Shown here in pieces: positions 1 to 5,579 of a stretch of 5,585 nt of DNA (position 1 is the first letter of the stretch; each line of letters opens with the position of its first letter). The position numbers and the translations under genes are program-made. This DNA is from Pseudovibrio sp. JCM 19062 (GTDB taxonomy: Bacteria > Pseudomonadota > Alphaproteobacteria > Rhizobiales > Stappiaceae). Where the stretch lies: the NCBI GenBank assembly GCA_001310715.1, contig BAXV01000136.1:1-5585 (forward strand), read 5' to 3'. Below the pieces are notes generated by a model that worked only from the letters and a program-made list of their open reading frames with translations, was not told the origin of the DNA and ran no database searches.

Positions 1-114
1 ACCATTTATAACTCGCCGATCGTCAACCCGCGCAACTCCGCGCGTATTGGTGGGTAACAACGGCTGGATCAGCGACCATTCATGGTTAGTAAGGTCAAAT
101 CGGCGGCGCGACAT
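1..114 (-). CDS. IS5-family transposase, N-terminal fragment cut by the window edge
   Basis: The minus strand from the ATG at 114-112 reads 38 codons without a stop to the window edge. The opening MSRRRFDLTNHEW, followed by a PLLP segment and the RVDDRR motif at about residues 29-34, is characteristic of the short IS5-family (IS427/IS1031-like) transposase N-terminus; these enzymes are DDE transposases, often split into two overlapping frames. The catalytic part lies outside the window. The start is supported by a purine-rich AGAAGAGAG just upstream, which lies inside a 9-bp hairpin (117-141). The frame is clean here, unlike most other genes in the window. Family assignment rests on remembered N-terminal similarity and is fairly firm; completeness of the gene cannot be judged. 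Confidence 0.82.
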   Translation of the reverse strand, partial: MSRRRFDLTNHEWSLIQPLLPTNTRGVARVDDRRVING

Positions 115-116
115 TT

Positions 117-141
117 AAACTCTCTTCTGACTAGAGAGTTT
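117..141. repeat. 9-bp perfect hairpin in the IS5 transposase leader
   Basis: AAACTCTCT (117-125) and AGAGAGTTT (133-141) are perfect inverted repeats around a 7-base loop. On the minus strand the inner arm lies immediately before the transposase ATG and includes the purine-rich GAGAG that would serve as ribosome binding site. Folding in the mRNA would hide it. Sequestration of transposase translation signals is a known way for insertion sequences to limit expression; that it works so here is inference. Confidence 0.5.
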
Positions 142-144
142 GAA

Positions 145-228
145 TCATAAAACCGGCCCTGAACGCAAGCAGGTAACGGGTTTACGCTCTAAAACTGGCT
201 CATGCTGTGTAATAATGGCGTTGGTCAT
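145..228 (-). pseudogene. 5' stub of an unidentified gene cut by the IS5-like element
   Basis: An ATG at 228-226 is preceded by AGGAG with a 7-base spacing, the best ribosome binding site in the left part of the window. The frame runs 27 codons (starting MTNAIITQHEPVLE) and stops at 147-145, inside the presumed end of the IS5-like element. The good initiation signal and abrupt end next to an insertion sequence suggest the beginning of a longer gene truncated by insertion. I do not recognise the protein. It could belong to another mobile element lying between the IS5 and IS3 remnants, or be a chance frame. Confidence 0.35.
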
Positions 229-286
229 AGTCGGTCTCCTCTTCTGGGTGGTTTGTCGTAAAATCACTGTAGAGGCCTGAAGCCCG

Positions 287-334
287 GCTATGATCACCTG
301 CTGCGCAATTTGGGGCTGCGCAGGTGCTCATAGC
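287..334. repeat. Interrupted 15-bp inverted repeat between the IS remnants
   Basis: GCTATGATCACCTGC (287-301) and GCAGGTGCTCATAGC (320-334) are inverted repeats with one mismatch (14 of 15), separated by 18 bases. The inner part also contains TGCGCA twice (302-307 and 317-322). No poly-T follows on either strand, so it does not look like an intrinsic terminator. It lies directly left of the point where similarity to the IS3 transposase begins (about 340) and upstream of the stub gene at 228. It may be the subterminal or terminal structure of a third mobile element, but no family can be named. Confidence 0.45.
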
Positions 335-339
335 CTCAC

Positions 340-636
340 GTCAACATCATTCCGAAGGTGTTATGGCCCGGAGAATGTCAGTGAAGCATTGATATCGTGG
401 ACACACAAGCAAGGCATCAAGATCCTTCATATCCAGCCAGGAAACCGGCCCAGAATGCGTACGTGGAGCGCTACAACAGAACGGTTAGGCAGGAATGGCT
501 GGACCAGATGTGCTTTGAAACTATCGAACAAGCCCAGATACAAGCCACAAATTGGCTCTGGACTTACAACAACGAACGGCCCAACATGGCCACAGGCGGC
601 ATTACACCTGCCGACAAACTGAAACTGGCGGCATAA
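340..636 (+). pseudogene. IS3-family transposase (orfB) C-terminal remnant, 5'-truncated and frameshifted
   Basis: The C-terminal third of an IS3-family orfB integrase-type transposase can be read in two frames. The frame through 346-440 gives GPENVSEALISW and GIKILHIQPG. The frame from about 445 to the TAA at 634-636 gives QNAYVERYNRTVRQEW, a WLWTYNNERPNMA segment and the closing GGITPADKLKLAA. These are hallmark segments in family order, and the E of VERYN is the third residue of the catalytic DDE triad. Adding one A to the AAA run at 442-444 joins the frames as PGKPAQNAY. The usual DNGPE block with the second catalytic Asp reads CYGPE here, as if three bases had been lost. About 180 N-terminal residues and orfA are missing, so this copy is dead. 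Confidence 0.85.
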
Positions 637-650
637 TTCTACTGCCAAAC

Positions 651-669
651 TCCTCCAAAAATAAGAGGA
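651..669 (+). other. Probable right-end region of the IS3-family remnant
   Basis: Fifteen bases after the orfB stop a short hairpin, TCCTC (651-655) with GAGGA (665-669), is followed by TTACC. In many IS3-family elements the transposase stop is followed within about 50 bases by a terminus of the GGATTACC type, so the element probably ended near 675. The left end is absent, so terminal repeats and target duplication cannot be compared. Confidence 0.35.
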
Positions 670-676
670 TTACCGA

Positions 677-882
677 ACACCAATGAAAAGGCTTATGGAT
701 AATAGAGGGCTTCAGTTGAGCGGGTCGCAGAGCAACCGAGGTGAATGGTGTGCAAGAGCTTAGCTCCTTTTATAGGGCTCTGATGGAATGGATGTCCTAC
801 TCGGGGTGTCTCTAGCATGGTAGGCAAGAGTACTGACAGCGAAGGAGAGTATCCATTCCGTCAGAACCGAAAAATCGACAAC
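677..882. other. Gene-free junction between IS remnant and the operon
   Basis: This roughly 200-base stretch lies between the presumed IS3 end and the hydrolase stop. I see no convincing coding frame on either strand and no hairpin followed by a T-run that would end the operon. It holds only the long inverted repeat at 779-865. It probably represents the former 3' flank of the operon plus insertion debris. Confidence 0.5.
779..865. repeat. 15-bp inverted repeat with 57-base spacer
   Basis: TCTGATGGAATGGAT (779-793) and ATCCATTCCGTCAGA (851-865) are inverted repeats matching at 14 of 15 positions. Inside, CCTAC (796-800) and GTAGG (820-824) form a second weak pair. The right arm begins 18 bases downstream of the hydrolase stop on the minus strand. 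The spacer is too long for an intrinsic terminator. Terminal repeats of a very small non-autonomous element, or an mRNA 3'-end structure, are both possible. Confidence 0.5.
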
Positions 883-1737
883 TTAAACGAGACCGCCATC
901 CAAGAATTCCAGAACCCTCGTGGGAGCGTTGTGCTCTTGCTGCTCGTCCACTGGAACGTCCCAATACTGCGAGTCGCTGAGACATTCTTGCAAATAACGT
1001 GCGGCAGAAGTTGCATGAAATCCGTCAGAGCCGGGAACAATCAGAGAAGGGATATGGAGGTTCATCAGGTCTTCTGGCTCTGCACCGGGAACTGTGTCCC
1101 TGTCCAGCAATCCGCGATACATGGCCGCGACTATGCGAAGATACTGTCCCTGATCCTGCGCTGCATAAGCACCTGCAAATTTAGTGCTGTTGCGGATAGA
1201 CTGTCCCCAAGGCCCACCGCGCGGATCGGCAGAAAAATTCTTGTCGTGGCTATTTACCAGCTCGACAACTGCATCGAGGCCATTTTCCTCTACAAACGAA
1301 AGATGACGGGCAAAGCGTTGATGTCCGCTAATGCGATAGTTAGCACCACCCACAGGCCAGTAATGCACCATGGACAAGGTACGTTCGGGATGGCTGACAG
1401 CAAACGCCGCCACCGGGCAACAGCCCATACAGCCGCCCATCAAATGCGCTTTATCAACGCCAAGATGATCCAGCAAACCTGCTCCTTGGCGCACAAAGTG
1501 GTCCCACGTGATCCGCTCCACCCGCCCGCCTGATTGGCCGTTTTCGCGCCGATCAAACAGGATACATCTATACTTCTTTGGTAGATGGTCCAGAAACTTG
1601 ATGCGTTTATAAACGCCAAGGTCGCTCCACTTTTCGATGCGGGCATCAAAACCACCTGGAGAAAACATGAGCAGGGCAGGGCCATTGCCGATAACTTCGT
1701 AGCGGGTTTCAATCCCGTCTATGGTTGCTGTAGGCAT
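883..1737 (-). CDS. alpha/beta hydrolase with cysteine nucleophile elbow
   Basis: This intact 284-residue protein has the alpha/beta hydrolase layout. An N-terminal strand leads to the oxyanion segment FSPGGF (residues 25-30). The nucleophile elbow is GGCMG at 101-105, so the candidate nucleophile is Cys103 instead of the common serine. The acid is probably Asp238 in VPGSDGFH, and the base His269 near the end (His241 is a lesser candidate). There is no signal peptide, so it is cytoplasmic. Cysteine elbows occur in dienelactone hydrolases and in some uncharacterised catabolic hydrolases; ester, lactone or C-C bond hydrolysis is possible and the substrate is unknown. The start at 1737 is chosen because AAGGA stands 8 bases upstream, overlapping the stop of the preceding gene once that gene's frame is restored; the open frame reaches 1794 but those codons overlap the previous gene. 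It is the last gene of the operon and has no frameshift. Confidence 0.85.
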   Translation of the reverse strand: MPTATIDGIETRYEVIGNGPALLMFSPGGFDARIEKWSDLGVYKRIKFLDHLPKKYRCILFDRRENGQSGGRVERITWDHFVRQGAGLLDHLGVDKAHLMGGCMGCCPVAAFAVSHPERTLSMVHYWPVGGANYRISGHQRFARHLSFVEENGLDAVVELVNSHDKNFSADPRGGPWGQSIRNSTKFAGAYAAQDQGQYLRIVAAMYRGLLDRDTVPGAEPEDLMNLHIPSLIVPGSDGFHATSAARYLQECLSDSQYWDVPVDEQQEHNAPTRVLEFLDGGLV

Positions 1738-1748
1738 GAGAGCGTTCC

Positions 1749-2563
1749 TTATTTGGCCGGTGGAGTACCTTGATTTGACGGGCGGCGCGTACATCTTCTC
1801 CCAGTTCAGTCAGAGCCGAGTAGATGATTTTGGAAACGTTGGCGTAGTTTTCCGCCTCGCTGTCCAATGATTTGGCATTGTAGCCAATAGCCGCATTGGC
1901 CATGCGAACACGTCCATCCAGCCAAGGGCCACCGCCAAAACTCCAATAACAGGAATGGAGCCTTTTCGACCACTTTGGGCCCGACAATAGGGCCGGAATT
2001 GGTAAAGTCGAGCATAGAAGCACCTGCTGCCTCCAGCATTTTGGCTTCCTTGATAAGGCGTTCGGTCATGCCCTCCGGCACGTGGGCATCCGCTTTGTTC
2101 ATGGAGCCGTATTCCATTCCGTAGGAAGGGCTGTTTGCGGTGTAACGCCGAACTGGGCCCACACGGGGATGCCTGCCTTGACAAGTGCGGTGGTGACTTC
2201 AGGAAAATCTGCCGCGCATCCAGTTTGATCATGTCAACACCAGCTTCTTTGACAAAGCGGATGGCGGCACGAACGGCACTCTCAATACCTTCTTGCAGCG
2301 GGCCGTAGGGGAAATCGGCACTCAGCAAGGCGTTTTTTGTGCCTCGCCTTACGGCCTGCGTCACCGTGATCATCTGTCCATGGTGATTTCCAGCGGGTTG
2401 GCTTGTCCCCACAGGTTATGCCCACCGTATCGCCGACAGAAATGATGTCTGCACCGGCTTTATCGGCGATCTGCGCCATCTGGTAGTCCCAGACAACAAC
2501 GCCAAAAATTTTCTTGCCCTCGCGCTTCATCTGTTGGAGCTGCGGGATTGTGGTCTTTGCCAT
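1749..2563 (-). pseudogene. PanB-superfamily (ketopantoate hydroxymethyltransferase-like) gene, seven frameshifts
   Basis: From the ATG at 2563, the protein is read by stepping through seven one-base deletions near 2411-2414, 2375-2376, 2214-2217, 2124-2131, 1963-1966, 1935-1940 and 1770-1771. The restored product has 273 residues and ends TPPAK with TAA at 1751-1749, 11 bases before the hydrolase. It follows the PanB TIM-barrel pattern: IADKAGADIISVGDTVG (Asp45), RRGTKNALLSADFPYG (Asp84), DMIKLDA (Lys114, Asp116), IPVIGV and WLDGRV. In E. coli PanB (family knowledge) the equivalents are the metal ligands Asp45, Asp84, Glu114 and catalytic Glu181; here the last two are Asp (116 and 187) and the usual GHIGLTPQ reads AQFGVTPQ. 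It is therefore probably not a pantothenate enzyme but a catabolic aldolase or lyase relative. As read, the gene gives no full protein. Initiation lacks a strong Shine-Dalgarno; translation may be coupled to the gene upstream. Confidence 0.8.
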
Positions 2564-2580
2564 TTTAATTGTCGCTCAAT

Positions 2581-3567
2581 CTAAATTACAAATTCTTCAA
2601 AAGTTTCGGGAGCAAACATATCTTCGACTTCCAACTTTCGCGGGGAGAGACCTTGCTCAAAGTGGTAGCGTAGGAAAGTATCGAGCACTTTGCGGTTCTT
2701 CTCCAAGCCATAAGGCCAGAAGTCCTCACCCATCATGGCGAAAGTTTCTTCCACATGCGCGTTGAACCACGGCAACATGCCCTTAAGCGCGGCAGTTTCT
2801 TTCAACCCCTCATAGCAAAGCTGTTGTGCATCACGGAAAGCCTGATAAAGGTTCATGGCAATCCAGCGGTTTTGCTCATAAACGTCACGGCGAATGGCAA
2901 CCACGTGCATGATGGGGAAAATGCCGGTTTCGCGCCAATAGTGTTGTTCCACCTCGACGAAGTTGGGAAACAGTCGCTTGACATTTACGCCATCAAAAGT
3001 GGAGGGCTTACGGGCGGTGTGGAGCGCATCAATCTCGCCGCTGGCCAGCATTTGCGCCAGTGTTTTTTCTGGCGCAATGGGTTCCACCTTGATGTTGTCC
3101 GGTAAGTTGAGCTTCAGCTTTTCTTTGCGGTTTGGTTCTTCTTCACCGCCAGTTACATAGGTAACACTGTCAACGGGCACATCGTAGTATTCTGATAGTA
3201 TTCCGCGAATCCAGACGGGCGCGGTCATCTGGTATTCCGGTGTACCGATGCGCTTGCCAATCAAGTCCGTCGGCTTTTCAATTCCCGCATTGGCATTTAC
3301 ATAAATGCAGGAATGGCGGAAGAAACGACTTGGAAATACGGGAATAGCAACAAACGGACGCTCCGGTTTGCTTAGGGAGACCGTGTAGGAGGACATGGAC
3401 ATCTCGGCCACATCGAATTCGCGATTGCGCAGCATGCGGAAGAACGTTTCCTCCACAATCATATTAAGAAATCGAAGGTCAATCCCTTCAGGACGAACGC
3501 GGCCATCTTTCAAACCCAGTACGCGATCATAATCCCAGCACCCCAATGTGAGCGGTAAATTAGTCAT
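2581..3567 (-). CDS. 4,5-dihydroxyphthalate decarboxylase-like protein
   Basis: This intact 328-residue protein matches the size and pattern of the Pht5-type 4,5-dihydroxyphthalate decarboxylase family, which has a periplasmic-binding-protein type II fold. Visible family segments are CWDYDRV (10-16), the FDVAEMS block (51-57), SRFFRH (80-85), DLIGKRIG (101-108), TAPVWIRG (115-122) and ASGEIDAL. It lacks a signal peptide, which favours a cytoplasmic enzyme over an ABC transporter binding protein, although homologues are often labelled that way. The likely role is decarboxylation of a hydroxylated aromatic or similar acid; the true substrate cannot be read from sequence. The start at 3567 has GGGGGAG about 8 bases upstream. 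It sits 14 bases after the restored stop of the oxidoreductase and 17 bases before the PanB-like gene. There are no frameshifts in 987 bases, including a clean A6 run at 3063-3068. Confidence 0.85.
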   Translation of the reverse strand: MTNLPLTLGCWDYDRVLGLKDGRVRPEGIDLRFLNMIVEETFFRMLRNREFDVAEMSMSSYTVSLSKPERPFVAIPVFPSRFFRHSCIYVNANAGIEKPTDLIGKRIGTPEYQMTAPVWIRGILSEYYDVPVDSVTYVTGGEEEPNRKEKLKLNLPDNIKVEPIAPEKTLAQMLASGEIDALHTARKPSTFDGVNVKRLFPNFVEVEQHYWRETGIFPIMHVVAIRRDVYEQNRWIAMNLYQAFRDAQQLCYEGLKETAALKGMLPWFNAHVEETFAMMGEDFWPYGLEKNRKVLDTFLRYHFEQGLSPRKLEVEDMFAPETFEEFVI

Positions 3568-3581
3568 GTTTTCTACTCCCC

Positions 3582-4572
3582 CTAGTAGAATTCGTCGAAA
3601 TGTAACTGGTCCGTGGGCACACCTGCCTCATAGGCTGTTTTTTTGGATTGCAGCAGACATCACCGCAGGTCCGGCATAATAAATCTCGTGATCCTTCAGT
3701 CTTTCGCCAAAGTCTGCCGCGACAACGTCGTGCAAAAAGCCCTTTCTGAAACGTCGTGAAGTTTCGGATTTATCGGAAAGAACAACTGTAAACGTGACCA
3801 GTTCCGCCAATTCTGCGCCAAGCAGTTCAGGGTCAATCACATCGGCCTCGGTACGACCGCCGTAATAGAAATGTAGCCTTCTTGTATTTAGCATACCGGC
3901 AGCAAATGCACCGCGCGCGATGGACACCATCGGAGACAAACCGGAACCGCCGGCCATAAGCACAATATCACGCGGGCAATCCTCTCGTAGATGCGCAGTG
4001 CTGTAAGGCCCATCGATGGCGACTTCTTCGCCCCCCTGCATAGTAAATAACTCGCGGGTAAGTGCCCCGCCGGGAACTTTTTTTGATTTGAAAGCTCCAA
4101 TGACCGTCCCCTGCAAGGTTACACATGGAGTAGCGCGGGCGCCTTCCACCTCTGGCAAAGACAGCAGCGCGTATTGGCCAGGCAGGAAGCTGTCATCGCC
4201 TTTTATCTGAAAGCGGAATTCGTGAATATCGTGGGTGATCGGCGTCTTCGAGACCAATCTGCCAATGCGTTTTGCAGGTTTATGTTTGGTAAGACTGGCC
4301 GGGTCTGAGCGGAATTTAATAGTACACGGGCGCTTGGTTGCGCCTGACACCCTAGCCATTTGTTTCGTTTTAAATCGCGCGGTGACCATGCAGGTGAATC
4401 CTCGCGCAAATGGGAGACTTCACCATCAACAAGTTCGAATTTACAATTACCGCATGAGCCACATTACAGGAGTAGGGCATACCAATACCTGCCTGAGCGC
4501 TGCCCGTAGAATAGTGTCATCCGGCTTGCAATAAAACGTATCCTCGCAGTTCTCGATCGATATTTCTAACAT
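3582..4572 (-). pseudogene. 2Fe-2S/FAD/NAD(P) oxygenase reductase, six frameshifts
   Basis: This gene encodes an electron-transfer reductase of the BenC/TmoF-like layout, carrying electrons from NAD(P)H through FAD and a plant-type 2Fe-2S cluster to an oxygenase. The restored product has 330 residues. The N-terminal ferredoxin domain shows CNVGSCGNC (Cys36, Cys41, Cys44) and GCQA (Cys76). The FAD domain has PGQY (132-135) and RAYS (147-150). The NAD domain has MAGGSGLSP (207-215) and YYAGP (299-303), with Ala where CGP is usual. Restoring it needs one base added near 4488-4489, 4459-4460, 4328-4330 and 4132-4134, and one A removed from each A7 run at 4078-4084 and 3638-3644. The fourth and fifth events compensate each other and destroy RAYS as read. 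The last hides the natural end HFDEFY and TAG at 3584-3582. ATG 4572 has AAGG 5 bases upstream and lies 16 bases after the regulator stop. The partner oxygenase is not in the window. Confidence 0.87.
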
Positions 4573-4588
4573 GGCCACCTTGCACTGA

Positions 4589-5436
4589 CTAAAGGTATAG
4601 TTTCGGGCGCCCCAAGAATCCGAGAGAAGCAGAAATCTCTTCTGCCGCTTCCATGACAATCGGGGCCAGTTTGGCAAAATCTCGTTTTCGCAGGCGAAGT
4701 CTCGGACCCGCCACGCCTACAGCTGCAACAATTCGGCCTCATTTTGATAAATGGGGGCGGCAAGGCAGCGTGTTCCTTCCTCACATTCCTCGTCTTCGAT
4801 GGCATATCCAAGTCGCTTGACTTTCTGAATGCGGGTAACCAGTTCTTGCGTGTCCGTAACGGTTTTGGGGGTCAACGGCGCGCGCTCATATGCAAGCGCA
4901 TCTTCCAATTCGACATCACGTAGTCCGGCAAGAAGGCACAAACCTTCAGCGGTGCAAAAAGCGGGCTTTTGCATTCCGGTTCCTGACTTCAGCCTCAGTG
5001 TTTGCGGACTTTCAAAATCATGCAGAAAAACGGCTTGTTGCCCTCTAGTACGGCAAGGCGTACATTCTCTTGTGTCTTTTCGCGAAGCTTGTTCAGTATC
5101 ATCTTGGAGGAGTTGGCGACGTCAAATCGGGAGCGCACCAATGAACCCAAGGAAAACAAGCCGATACCCAAACGGTAGCGTCCATTCTCCGGATTTTGCT
5201 GCAAAAGGCCTTCATCCAGAAGCGCGCTGGCAAGGCGGTGTACAGTACTTTTTGCAACGCCAAGACGCTTGGCAAGTTGGCTGATACCAAGTTCCTGATC
5301 TTCCAGACTGAAAGTTTTAAGCAGATGAATAGCTGTTGTAACGGAAGACAGCCTGGGACTATCGCGCCGTGGATTCCGATTAGGTTCGACTTTTTTTAGT
5401 TGTTGATGACATGAGTTTCAGTGTCTCTTGATTCAT
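4589..5436 (-). pseudogene. IclR-family transcriptional regulator, three frameshifts
   Basis: The restored product has 282 residues. The N-terminal winged helix-turn-helix spans about 29-90, with LGISQLAKRLGVAKSTVHRL as the recognition unit (residues 49-68) and GRYRLGIGL as wing and linker. The C-terminal effector-binding domain shows VRLAVLEG, TGMQKPAFCTAEG, LGYAIEDEE, GTRCLAAPIY and GVAGPRLRL, the usual IclR order. Repairs needed are removal of one A from the A7 run at 5391-5397, one base near 5031-5034 and one A near 4732-4733; the frame then ends at TAG 4591-4589. The ATG at 5436 is used because it opens the longest consistent frame, but its ribosome binding site is poor; ATG 5412 (274 residues) is a real alternative. 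The gene leads the operon in the same direction, so autoregulation together with the catabolic genes is likely. The effector is unknown. Confidence 0.87.
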
Positions 5437-5455
5437 ATTGGCGAACTAAACATTG

Positions 5456-5470
5456 TTCCTTAATAAGGAA
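5456..5470. promoter_or_regulatory. 15-bp perfect palindrome, candidate IclR operator
   Basis: TTCCTTA (5456-5462), a central A, and TAAGGAA (5464-5470) form a perfect 7+1+7 palindrome, 19 bases before the regulator's ATG at 5436 and downstream of the candidate promoter. IclR-family proteins bind palindromes of about this size (E. coli IclR sites have TGGAAAT arms around one base). Position and symmetry fit an autoregulatory operator; binding is inferred. Confidence 0.55.
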
Positions 5471-5480
5471 TAGGGTTCTG

Positions 5481-5509
5481 ATTCTGTGTCACAATGAATA
5501 TTCTGTCAA
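5481..5509 (-). promoter_or_regulatory. Candidate sigma70-type promoter of the operon
   Basis: On the minus strand TTGACA (5509-5504), a perfect -35 match, is followed after 17 bases by CAGAAT (5486-5481), a 4-of-6 match to the -10 consensus. A transcript would start near 5474, beside the palindrome at 5456-5470, and run into the regulator gene. The surrounding 5437-5585 is the only AT-rich gap in the operon. The weak -10 keeps confidence moderate. Confidence 0.45.
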
Positions 5510-5542
5510 CTTTTTGACCCTATGTGTTCAGCTAAATAATTG

Positions 5543-5554
5543 ATATTTAAATAT
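5543..5554. repeat. 12-bp AT palindrome in the upstream region
   Basis: ATATTTAAATAT is a perfect 12-bp palindrome upstream of the candidate promoter. It lies in a very AT-rich tract (about 5525-5562). It could be a second regulator site or simply curved, easily melted promoter DNA; low complexity makes chance symmetry plausible. Confidence 0.3.
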
Positions 5555-5579
5555 TATCCATATCACTTTTGGGGGGTGT

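Larger units (their letters stand above)
1..150 (-). mobile_element. IS5-like insertion sequence, transposase-proximal end
   Basis: The transposase start at 114 implies that the outer end of the element lies just to its right, because IS5-type elements have leaders of only a few tens of bases. The exact terminal inverted repeat cannot be fixed because the other end is outside the window. The boundary probably falls between about 141 and 170, where it cuts a short minus-strand reading frame (228-145) with a good ribosome binding site. The right limit given is therefore approximate. Confidence 0.5.

Noticed and set aside
290..622. Plus-strand frame from ATG 290 as a complete small gene
   Set aside because: Only its middle (about 346-440) is IS3 transposase sequence; before that it crosses an inverted repeat and after 445 it is the wrong frame of the same transposase.
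740..778. Intrinsic terminator near GAGCTTAGCTCCTTTTAT
   Set aside because: The stem is only 4 bp and the T-run is short; it would also point along the plus strand, where no transcript is expected.
817..1533. A 238-codon open frame on the plus strand
   Set aside because: It is antisense to the well-supported hydrolase, has no recognisable motif or ribosome binding site, and its composition (many Cys, His and Arg) is typical of a shadow frame.
1709..1737. Overlap of the PanB-like gene with the hydrolase start as translational coupling
   Set aside because: The overlapping tail exists only as read. Adding one A at 1770-1771 gives a natural stop 11 bases before the hydrolase ATG.
2581..3567. 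ABC transporter periplasmic substrate-binding protein
   Set aside because: There is no signal peptide or lipobox and no permease or ATPase gene nearby, and the motifs and length fit the Pht5-type decarboxylase family.
4829..5284. A 151-codon open frame on the plus strand
   Set aside because: It is antisense to the IclR gene, whose domains account for this DNA; the Ser/Arg-rich translation matches no family.
1749..5436. Programmed ribosomal frameshifting as the explanation for all split frames
   Set aside because: Sixteen events of both signs, without consistent slippery heptamers or stimulatory structures, are far beyond any known programmed system.
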